Positions 1-10,700 of a stretch of DNA of 47,738 nucleotides are shown piece by piece. Both the position numbers and the translations under genes were made by a program. Position 1 is the stretch's first letter; each line of letters begins with the position of its first letter. The stretch is from contig CALSCQ010002215.1 of assembly GCA_943704525.1 (NCBI GenBank), positions 1 through 47,738 of the forward strand. The letters are read 5' to 3'. The notes below the pieces were generated by a model that worked only from the letters and a program-made list of their open reading frames with translations, did not search any database and was not told where the DNA came from. Origin of the DNA: Pigoraptor vietnamica (lineage: Eukaryota; Opisthokonta; Filasterea).

Positions 1-896
1 CCGGGGGGCCGGCGGGGGGGGCGGGGGGTGTTGAGGGCCGGCCCGACCGGTGGCCGGCGTGCCGTGCAGTCTGCTGACGTGGCAGCGCCCGTTCATGTTC
101 GCTGCGGCAAATCCAGCGATCTTGTCAGCCACAATCTCTGCGCACGCGGGTGCAGAAATGGGGAAGTGACTCACCAAGCAATTACAAACGCTGCCTGACG
201 AGTGCTCGGCCTCTAATGCGCATGCCATCGGACCCTGCCGATTGATCTTACTCTGTCCCTTGCCGGGCCTACCGCCGGCGCCGCCGGGCCGCCGAATGCA
301 TATGGAACTTATCATAGTGATTTTGGTCCCATACGGTCAGTTCCATATGGGCTGTCTGAACCGACGGTGCGTGCCCTAAAGATAATCTATGTATATAAAT
401 AAGTCATCCTGGAGTTAGCTGCATCATGGCGTCCTCACGGCGACTAATCCGATGCTGCCTTTGTTCGCGCCGGTGTGCCGCAAGACGGCAAACTGACCGT
501 GACTGACCGTGACCATACCACATACCGTGACGCTGACGCCATGTTTCATGCATAATGCATCAAAATCGAAGGCACGCAGGGCTCGCCGTTTGCACTCAAC
601 GGACTCAACGGACGAGTGCTCAATACAGCGAGGGCGCCATGGGCGCCATTCGACCGAACAAAAAGGTACTGACCTGCCGTCCGCAGTTGGGCGTTGTGGC
701 GCACCCCGGATGCGCAATCAGCGAACGGGGTCACGTGCACGGCGACACCTCACGGTCACCATACCGGAACGGGGTTTTTTCTCGGACTGCGCGCCACTGT
801 TCGAGGCAAGCGCCTTCGAGCAGCCTTTCTCACTCACTTCAGCGCGCGCGCGTGCAGGGAGAGGGGCTGCTTCCCCCCTCCGCGGACGCCGTCGCC
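1..896. other. Gene-free left end
   Basis: I see no supportable gene here. The first 40 bases are almost pure G and C, which suggests low complexity at a contig end. The stretch 490-760 holds short degenerate repeats (several copies of a GTGACCGTGAC-like unit and CAACGGACTCAACGGAC). An 11-bp inverted repeat lies at 299-309 and 339-349. The open frames across 424-1280 on both strands overlap one another and show no family motif. Bases just upstream of 897 are presumably the promoter and 5' leader of the receptor kinase; I see no clear TATA box. Confidence 0.6.
299..349. repeat. 11-bp perfect inverted repeat
   Basis: CATATGGAACT at 299-309 is matched by its reverse complement AGTTCCATATG at 339-349, with a 29-base loop. 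It could form a hairpin or be a binding site. No element ends or target duplications are visible, so a mobile-element origin is not supported. Confidence 0.5.
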
Positions 897-3800
897 ATGC
901 GCGCAGGCGCGGTGCGGCGGGCGCGCCTCGGAGCGCTGGCAATGTTTGTCGTGCTGTCCGCCGCGTGTTTCCACCCTGCATCGGGAGAGTGGCGCGCGTG
1001 CCCTGCGCGCTTCTTTGGGCTCGCCTCGGACGACACGCCGAAGTCCTGGGACTACTCGTGCGGGACGGGCACGTGGCAAGGGTGTGTTGTCCGTTGGGTT
1101 TTGCACGGGTGGCTTGATCGCGTGGATGCGCAGCGATTCGCTGATGCGCTCTAGTGCCCGTTGCTCACTGAAATTGGTTGCGCAGAAAGCGCTTCACTGC
1201 CCTCTGCGATGTGCTGCCTGCGGGGAATGGCACCGCAGAGGTGCTGTCGGTCACACTGCGGTACGTGGCCCCTCCTAGCGTCGCTGGCAGCGAGTCGCTT
1301 GCCACGGCATGGCGCGAGGAGGCGTCTGGGAAGCAGACAACGACGCTCGTCGTCGGTCCCCCGGGCAGCACCGTGCGGCCGTCCACGCGCGACGGCTCAG
1401 ACGTTCCGAATGCCGACGTCATTGTAGTGAAGCGCGCCATCACCGCCAATTACACGTCCGCGCTGCTCGCGGCAGACCTGTGCGCACTCCCTGCGTCCGG
1501 AGGCACGATCGAAATCGAGGCAGGCACAGTGACAGATCCCCTCGCGCCCCTGCTGCCGCCCGACTCTGACGCGGAGCTCCAAAACACAACGCTTGCGCTT
1601 GTTCCGCGGGTCGCCGGTTCCGCCGTCCGTTTTGCGCGGGGCAGGACAGTGGGCCCCCTTGTCACGGTGGGCCTCGGCGCCAGCGTGGTGCTCGCGGGCA
1701 TCGCTTTTGAGGACACGGCGGGACCCGTCGTTTTGGCGCGCAATGGCGGGCGCGTTGAGCTGCGCGACTGCGTGCTGGCGCGGATTGCCTCGATCGGCGA
1801 CGATGACGCCATATCGGGCGCGGCGCACGCGACTGGCGACGGCTCTGTTCTCACTGCGGTGCGCTCGGTGTTTACAAACAACACGGCCTACACCGGCGGG
1901 GCGTCGTTGTATGTGTGCGAGGGGGCCACTCTGAGCGTGGACGGATGTCGCTTTGAAGGTAACCGCACCCCCGCAATCCCGTGTGACAAGCTTGTGCGCA
2001 CTCTGACACCTCCCGTTGCAGGCAACAAGGCGACGTTCGGAGGGTCCGTTGTGGCGGTCGACGCGGCGTCCATTGTGCTGGCGAACTCGACGTTCCGTAA
2101 CAACACGTGCACGGCGGACAACCTTGCGATGAAGGACACGCTCGACGACGTGCCCATATCGGCGTCGGGCGGCGCCGTGCTGGTCTCCGGCAGCAACGGC
2201 CACATCAGCGTCTCGGATTCGACATTCATCGGTGAGTGCTGATTACCGCACAGTCCCACGCCCCTCATGCAGTGCCGCTCACCGCCAGTCGTCGTGTGCA
2301 GGCAACAGCGCGGAGGCCGGCGGGGCCGTCTCGATCATGCAGTACAGCGGCCGTGGGGCGCCGGCTGTCTTCCAGCGGTGCGTGTTCAGGGACAATGTCG
2401 CGAGCGTGGCTGCGGGCGCTGTGCTTGTGCTCGAGTTTGTCGCGCGGCTCGAGTCGATGTCCGCTGGCTTTGAGGACTGCGTCAGCGCGGGTAACGCGGC
2501 CACGATGATGGGCGGATTCGCCGCGCTACTATCCACCGCGCGCGCGCACGTGTCGAACAGCGCCTTCAGCAAGGACGTTGCGCAGACTGGCGGCGTGTTG
2601 TGAGTATTGTCATGCGTACGCTGCTCCGTGTGTCTGGCGAAGGGCTGACTGTCCTCTCTCTCTGCAGTCACGTGTCCGCCGGCCGCCTTGTCGTGGAGGG
2701 TTCGACGTTCAGTGAGAGTTACGCGTACAGCGGCGGGTGTCTCCGGTTCGGCGAGAGCTCGGTCGGCGAAATTCGCAACTCGACCTTCATCGACAACGCT
2801 GCGAGCGATGGCGGCGGTGTTTTGGAGCTGGATGGCGCGGCGGGCGTGCTGATGGACGGGTGCGTCATGACTGGCAGCGAGTCGCGGCTGGGGGGATGCA
2901 TCACGGCGTATGGGAAGGTCAATGGGCGCGCGGGGACCACGTGGCTCAACGTGACGCGAACGTACGTCCACGAAAACAATGCGCAATTTGGCGCCGTCCT
3001 GTACGCTTCGCAGTACGCTGTGGGTTCGCTCACCGGCGTTGGCAAGGTGCGCGGCACATCGCCCTCGCGCACCGTTGCGCTCCGTGTCGTCGTCGACGCC
3101 TCTACCTTTGCGAACAACAGCGCGTACGTCGGCGGCGTGTTTGCGCTCGAGGGCAGCCTTAACGCGGAGGTGTCGAACTCGTCCATGCGCGGCAATCTCG
3201 CAGCCCAGGCGGGCGGCGCCGTGTACCAGACGAACATGGCGACCCTCCGCGTCTCTGGGGGCGACGCGAGCCTCAACACGGCCAATGGCTTTGGCGGTTC
3301 GTTTTACGCCGACTTTTCGTCGCATCTCTTTCTCGTCAACGCGACGGTTAGCGAATCGATGGCGCTGCTGAGCGGCGGCGCTGCATACGTTGCCCTTGGA
3401 TCGCGCTTGGACATCTCCAATTCCACCCTCTCGAACAACAAGGCGTACGTCAACGGCGGCAGTGTGTGCGTCGTGAGCTCGGCGACGGGCATCGTCTCCT
3501 CGTCGTCCATCTCCAAATCTCTCGCGGGCGAGTCCGGGGGTGGGTGTTCATGCGTGCCTCTTTGTGGTCGGGCTCCTGAAGCGGACTTTGCTGTTCGTGC
3601 ATTTGTGTGCGCGCTAAGCGACGCTTGCGTTTCCAGGCGCCGCATTTGTGGGATTCAGTTCGGACCTCGTGGTCATGGACTCTTCTCTCGCGAACAACTG
3701 TGCGCGGATGACGGGCGGTGCAGTGCGAGGGAGTGGCGACGGGTCCTTGACCCTCGTGCGCAGGTATGGCGGATCGCATTGCCCTGACCTACCCGCACGG

Positions 3801-6800
3801 ACACGCACTCGACGCAAACAGTAACACTCACGACGCACCCTCCTGCAGCACCGTCAAGTTCAATGCAGCGCGGTTTGGTGGCGCCCTCCACGCGCTCCTC
3901 CTCATCCGCATCAAGGCGGTCGATGTGTCGTTCCGCTACAACACGGCGCTGTACACTGGCGGAGCGATTCACATGGAGGTGCGTGGCCGTCGCGCCTCTG
4001 CATCTTTGCTCGATGCAGTGTGCTGTGCGTGTGCGTGGTAGAGCTGGAAATGCAGGGAAAAGAAGACATCCGATGATGAATGTGCCTTGCGCAGGATGCG
4101 ACCAGCCTCAGCATTCTTCGCTGCGCCTTCCACGCGAACCACGCGACGGCCGGGTACGGCGGCGGCATTCTCTTGGGCGGCGTGGCGCACCTGGAGGCGG
4201 TCGAGTCGAAGTTCACGGCCAACAGGGCCGCGGTGGACGGCGGGGGCGTGTGCTCCAGCGCCCTCGAAACGATTGCGAGTTCATGCTCGGAGCTGTTCCC
4301 TGAGCTGCAGACGGCGAATTCGGGCACTTTGCGCCTGTCGTTCACGAACTGCTCCGCAGTGGGCAACGCGGCGGCCGGTCGTGGCGGTTTTCTGCGCCTC
4401 GAGGGCGGCAAAACGGTGCTCGACGGCGGCTACTTTGCGAACAACACGGCAGACCAGGACGGCGGCGCGATTCACTTTATTGGCTATTCGCCGGTGCGGG
4501 TGCTTGGCGGCACGCAGCGCAGTACGGAAGCGCCACCCTCGGCGTCTCTGTTGATTGGCAACCTCACGCTGGAGGGTAATGGGGCCGGTAACGTGGGCGG
4601 GGCTGTGTACCTCTGGCAGGGTACGGCGGACTGCGACGTGACGGTGGGCCGTGTTGTGATCCGCAACAACGCTGCGGAAACGGGGGGCGGCGTGTTCAGC
4701 GAGACGCCGTGGTTTGTGCCGCACGTGATACTGCCCACGTGGGTCTACAACAACACGGCGCGCTCTGGCCTCGGCGGGGACATTGCCACGGCCGGATTGC
4801 GGCTGCATATCGAAGTGCCCGATGCTGTCGGCGTGCTGACGGCCGTGAACAACGCGCGGGCTCCCAACATCACGGCGCTGAATGTCATGCTCTGGGACAA
4901 GATGTTCGGCGGCCGCGCGTTCCCGGCGGAGGGCCAGCGGTTCTACTCGGGCGACATTCTACCCGCCATGAAGGTGTCCCTCCTCGACCTCACCGGACAG
5001 CCGTCGGCGTTCTTCCGCGGATCACCCGAGTTCGTCTCGGCCACTGTCGCGCCTCTCGGCGAAAGCAGCGGCGCCGCTCCGGTGCTCGTGGGAGGGGGGT
5101 CGCGGACGCTCGACCACGGCACGGTCATGTTCGATCGCCTCGGAATCCACGGCCCCGCGGGATCGTATGTGCTCAACTTTTCAATGGAGGCCGTGGGCAT
5201 GGTGCAGCGGTGGGTCGCCGTTACCGTCACCCTGTCGCCGTGCGCGATGGACGTCGGCCGCTACGAGGTCAGCGAGCGCGTGAGTGGGATCATGACCGTC
5301 ACGTGCGAGAAGGTGGTCCTCGGGGCGTCCTCGCGCGGGCTCAGCGACGGCCAAATTGTGGCGGCCGCAGTGCCGGCCGTGATTATCTGCGGCGCGATTG
5401 CCGTGGCGGCGCTTGGATTTGTGCGGCGGTACAAGCAGCGCGTCAACAAGGAAGCGCACGCGAAATTTGTGCGCGAGAGGATCGACGGCCACGACGAGCT
5501 GGAGGGCCTTGAGGTGCCCCGCGCGGGCATCAAGGTCGACGGCCAGATCGGCGAGGGGGTGGGTTTCCCCGTGTTGCTTGGCCAAGGACTGCTGTCTGTA
5601 TGCATCAGTGACAGAGGGAACTGATGCGATTGTGTGCGCAGGAGTTTGGCGTCGTCAGCAAGGCGCGCCTGTTCACGCCGACGGGCTGCCGCTTGTGTGC
5701 CGCCAAGGCTCTCCGCGAGGGCGCCAGCTTTTCTCAGCGCAACGCGTTTGTGCAAGAGGCTGAGATTATGCGCAAAGTGCCGCCGCACCCGAATGTTGTG
5801 GCGCTCGTTGGCACGTCGCTCCGGTGAGTGGCTGCAGCGTATGCAACGGACGCAGTGCTGGGATGTGACTGCGATGCTCACGCTGCGTTCGTCGCAGGGA
5901 GGAGCCGATGTATCTGCTGCTGGAGCTGTGCAGCGAGGGTGACCTGCGGTCTCACGTGACGGGCATTCCCGAGCATATTCAGGGCACGCCGGCCGTGCTT
6001 GCGCAGTTGCTCAGGTGGGCGCACGCCGATTGTGCGACGAGTCTTTGCTCACTCACTCGCACCCACTGCGTCCGATTGCTACTGACACAGGCTCCAATGC
6101 AGCTTTGCGTCCGACATAGCGAATGCGATGCACCACCTCAGCGAATGTCGCATCGTCCATCGCGACCTGGCGGCGAGGAATGTCCTCCTGCACACCACGC
6201 CCCAAGGCGGCCTCGTCGCGAAGGTGCGTACACCCTGGGTTCTGTTCGGTTCCTCGCAAACATCAACGGACTCATTCTTGCGCAGCTGAGCGATTTCGGA
6301 CTCAGCCGCGCCCTCAACCCCTCGGAGGACCAGTACTTCCGCCGGCGCACGCGTCGCCTGCCCATTCGGTGGCTCGCGCCCGAGTGCATCAAGCAGCGCG
6401 CGTTTTCCACGGCAAGCGACGTGTGGAGCTTCGGCATTGTCCTGTGGGAGGTGGGACTGCGCTGTGTGTGAGTGGGAGTGCGCTGCGTCTGAGCGACTGC
6501 GCTGTGAGTGTGGCGGTGCAGCGCCGAAGGGGGGTATAGTGTGGCAGCACAATTCGTGCATCTATGGGAGCGGCCTTGCAATGTGCGGCTCGTTCTCTAA
6601 TGCGTTCCTGTGAGCAGATGATGTCGTTTGGGATGCAGCCGTATTACGGCGTCGACAACCACCTGGTGTCGCGCCTCATCGTGTCTGGACACCAGCTCGA
6701 GTGTCCCGCGCACTGCCCGCCGGACCTCTACAATGTGATGCGCGCCTGCTGGCACCCCGATCCGAGCCAGCGCCCGTCGTTCGCAGACCTTGTCGAGAGC

Positions 6801-7367
6801 TTTGCGCTTGGCGGCGAGGCTGTATGTGTCGGTGCGGAGGCGGACACGATCAGCGTGGGACCCACGGACGCGCTACCGCCGGCTAAACCGGTCGCACTCC
6901 CGAGGCAGAGCTTCTTCGACTCGGTCGCAGAGTCGGTGCGCACTGCGTTTGGCGGCGCGCGGCGGAGCCTCCACGGCGATTTCGGCTCGGTGCCTGGCAC
7001 CGCGCGGCTGCAATACCAGCTCTCCATGGCAAGCCTGCTCCAGACGGCGTCCGCTGCTGAGCTGGGCGAGTCGCAGGCTGTCGTCGCCGCTCCTTCGGCC
7101 ACTGCGTCTCAAGCGGAGTCGGTGACACCAAGGCAGCACGAATACGACAACGTGCACTCGTCGGAGGACATGGCGGTCTCGTGGAGTGCGTCGGACACGC
7201 TTGGAACGTCGCAGTCGGCTACGTCCATGCTGAGCACGCCGTCGTTTCCTGCGCGCATCCGCACGTCGCTTCTCGCGTCGTCCGTGGGGGAGACGCAAGT
7301 TCGCAGGCAGAGTGTGGCGTGGGTCAGCCCTGCCGAGAACGGGAAATTGCTCGACAGCGATGCGTGA
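897..7367 (+). CDS. Receptor tyrosine kinase with a beta-helix ectodomain
   Basis: Twelve exons give 1,822 aa: 897-1081, 1186-2231, 2302-2599, 2668-3539, 3637-3763, 3849-3978, 4095-5558, 5642-5823, 5898-6014, 6091-6223, 6286-6450, 6618-7367. All phases close. Residues 1-30 form a signal peptide ending ACFHPASG. About residues 200-1000 hold many repeats with GG, SxF and NN/NxA turns and many NxS/T sites, typical of right-handed parallel beta-helices (POMP-like). One membrane helix lies near 1307-1328. The kinase domain (about 1365-1636) has loop GEGEFG, Lys1396, Glu1413, HRDLAARN (Asp1499), DFG (1521) and PIRWLAPE. HRDLAARN marks true tyrosine kinases rather than TKL. Tyr1535 sits in the activation loop; the C-tail has EYDNV (Tyr1749). 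The ligand is unknown. The acceptor before 6091 could instead be at 6103, also in frame. Confidence 0.88.
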
Positions 7368-7759
7368 TGTAACTTGTTTGTTACTAATCACGTGATAAAG
7401 TGCGTTGCCATGAAGGTCCCTGCCTCCTCCTAGCAACACCCGACACAGTGTATTTGAAAATACGTCAAGAAAATTTTTATGATTTCCAGGCTCGATTCAA
7501 TATAACTGGCCCTCTCGTTTTCGTTTGAACAGATGCCCGGCTTCAGTCTGCACTTGCACTCCCACACGACCTCTCCATTAGAGCGCGGGAGCTGACGGCA
7601 GACGCGTGTTTGTCACGCACACGCGCGGCACATAACAAGCAGTCTTGTTGGCGCACTGTCACGCGAGAAGCGACACTCTTGCCATCACGTGACGAATGGT
7701 GTCGGTTCTGAGCGAGACCCAAAGCTAGTCGTCGCGTCGCGCCTTTGCGCAGCACCGAC
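7368..7759. promoter_or_regulatory. Spacer and probable dynein promoter
   Basis: This 392-base gap holds the 3' region of the receptor kinase and the likely promoter of the dynein gene. It has AT-rich patches around 7450-7500, the palindrome ATCACGTGAT at 7387-7396, and TCACGTGAC at 7685-7693, about 67 bases before the dynein ATG. The second motif recurs in other intergenic regions of the window. I see no gene here. Confidence 0.5.
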
Positions 7760-10700
7760 ATGGCGTCGCCGCAGGTGAGAGCTGCCGTTGGGTTGGGATT
7801 TGTTAGGCCAAACTGAGAGCTGTTTTCACCCCGCAACCATGCCGCGTCTGCGAAGCGCGTTGGCTGTGCATGCGTGTGCATGTCTGAGACTATTCGCTTG
7901 CGCTGCTAGGATGCACTGCCGGCGATTGCCCGTAAGTCTCCGGACGATCTCGCGCGCCATCACCGCATCAACTCTTCCAAGCCGCTTAAGGCGGGGCAGA
8001 CGGTGGATGCAAAGAAATTGCTGTCGCGTCTCTACAGCACGAATGGCGCCATTCCGCCGACCATCACGGCCGAGTCGATGCGCTCGAAGGGTGCGTGCAC
8101 GTGCTCGCGTGCCATGTGTGTCCCTGGGCGCGTTCGGCTCTCCTCTCAACCGCATCCTTGCGGCCGCGCGTTTCCAGGCGCGCACATTGCACCCACAAAG
8201 CAGCGCAAGGTCACGTTCCCTCAGCAGCTGCCGCCCATCACGCGCGATGGCGAGCCGTTGCCGCGCTCCGGATTCCGTTCGCCTCCCCCGCAGCCGCCAG
8301 CACTCGCCGCGACACCGCGCACGCTTTCTGCGGCACAGCAGCGCGAACTCTTCCGGCTGATTGGTATGTGCACTATTGCGGTGCGGCTGTGCGTCGTGCG
8401 ACAGTGACGCATGCGCAAGAGACGGAGGCAGAAAGGCATGGCCGCGTGTTGACGCGCGTGGCGTTGTGTTCTGTGTTTTTCGCAGAGAACTTTGAGAAGC
8501 ACTCGGAGTCGTACGAGTTCAGCTACCTCGCGCCCATCCGGGGCGTGCGCTTCAACCCCTATCGCATGCGCATCGTGACACACGCCGAGGTGGACCCCGA
8601 GAACTACTTCACCATCAGCAACAACGGCGTCACGCACTACTTCCACGGCGAGATTGGTGCGGCGCGGCGGCATGCGCGGCTGTGCGCGGAAACTGTCGTT
8701 GACGCGAAAAAAAAACGCAAACCCACGCGCACTGTCCTTTACGCTTACCCGCCTATTCCTTCGCAGACATCACGCCGTTGAATGTCTGGGTGCGCGAGTA
8801 CGAGACGTTCCACCGGCTGCTCAAGATTCCGATCTTCTCGCAATACCGCATGTGGAAGCCGTTTTCGGTGTGGCGGAGGAACGTGACGCACAAGAAGATG
8901 GTGGCGTGCAAGGAGGCCCTCGCGAAGAACGTCTTCCTCCTCAACCCCGTGCTGCAGGTCACGCTCATGCGCGTGCACGACGCCTGCCGAAACTTCGCCG
9001 CCAAGCGACTGTTCCGCGTGGACGCCGACGCCACCTACACCCTCAAGGACTTTGTGCGTGTCCAGGAGGACCACATGCGCCAGCTGCGCACCGAATTTGC
9101 CGCGTTTGAGGTGCGTGGCATGTGCGTTTGCATATGCAGCGCTGTGCGTTGTTCGCTGGCTTGCGTGAGCGATCTGTGCGGCCTTGGAGTAATCACGCGT
9201 GCGTGGACAGGCGGAGGTCCAGCTGAACGTGCTCGATGCGTGCAAGGCGGACGTGACGGCGGCCGGCTTTACGCTCGAGGCGGACATTTCGGAGCTGACG
9301 TACATCCAGCAGGCCGAGCTGCGCGCCAAGTACGCGCGCATCGCCCACTTTATCCGCCTGTGCGACTACCTCGTGTTCTCTGCATTCCGCAGCCTCGTAA
9401 TCGGGTCCGTCACGGACCTCTGCGCGCTGGTCGCGTGCGAGGTGCCTAAGATTGTCGTGGTGGGTGCCTCGCATCACTCGCCGCATACGAGTGCGGCAGT
9501 GCGCGGCGGAGTGCGTTCCGTCTGGCTGTCTGCTGATGCGCTGTGTGGCCGCCGCAGGTGAACGAGGAGCGGAAGGAGGTGCCCCGCGCGCCCCTCTTCC
9601 ACGTGCAGATTGAGCTGCATGCGCGGCAGCTGCGCTTCAGCCCGGGCGTCGGCCAGTTCCAGTGGATTATGGAGAAGACGTTCCAGTCGTTCCTCGACTT
9701 CGTCGCCGGCATCCGAAACCTCGTCTCGCTGGTGGGCACCGGGTCCCTGTTCCCGTCTGTCTCCCGTGCACTACTGCTGCTCTTCAATTCCATCTAACGC
9801 TCACCGTCCGCGCAGCCCATGTATGAGCAGTTCACGCGGCCGCGGTTTGTGAGCAGTGCCGGAGACGAGTCGCTCGCGGACGGACCCCAGCTGGGACCCA
9901 CGGCATTTGACGACGACCACAAGTACCAGGCAGCCGTCGCCAAAACGCGCGACTCTGTGGCGCTTGCGTTTGAGCGGTCTGCGCACTACGCGGCGTCGTT
10001 TTCCGAGAGCCTCTCTGTGTACTTGGAGAACACGTCGCTGGACCTCGACAAGCTCATGGCGGCGCAGACGAGCCCGGCGTTCTTTGGGGAGCTGCTCGCG
10101 CGGTTCAACGGCCAGTGCGCTATGATGCAGGCGATGCCCGAGACGCAGCAGGTGCTCTTCCTCCGCGTGGACACGCGCGGGCTGAAGGAGCTCTTTGTGC
10201 CGTCGCCGCTCGGCTGCTTCACGCACGTGCGACAGGGCATGCCGGGCCTCATTGCCTCGCGCACGCGGGCCCTGCTGCAGGAGATCAACGCGAACCTGCG
10301 CCAGGTGTCGTCGATTCCATCGACCGTGGACGAGTTTCTCGAGCACATTCGCTTCCTCGACGCGCTTAAGGGCACTGTCGGCGCGCTCGCCAACCAGTGC
10401 GCGGAGCTCGAGGGCATGTTTGCGCTCACGCAGGAGTACGAGATCTCGCTCAACGTGGAGGACTACGCGCTGTTCCAGACGCTGCAGCCCACTTTTGTCG
10501 CTCTGAAGGACGCGATTGCGGCGGCGGACACGATTCGCGAGGAGCGCACGGGCGTGTTCTCGGAGGAGGTGATGCGGCAGGTGGAGCGGCTGCGGCTCGA
10601 GGCCCTGCAGACGCAGCAGAACCTGCAGAACCCAATGCTCGCCAGCCGCGACTCGGGCGTGGAGACGGTCCTCCAGTTCCTCGGGAAGATCGAAACGGCC

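Noticed and set aside
509-1278. Overlapping open frames before the receptor kinase
   Set aside because: Three frames overlap with no shared motif; only the part from 897 joins the receptor through a phase-matched intron.
1186-5300. Bacterial (chlamydial POMP) origin of the ectodomain by recent transfer
   Set aside because: The repeats are spread over exons with the same intron type and base composition as neighbours, and beta-helix repeats arise in many lineages.
6091-7367. TKL or serine/threonine class for the receptor kinase
   Set aside because: HRDLAARN and PIRWLAPE are tyrosine-kinase signatures; TKL kinases usually have HRDLKxxN.
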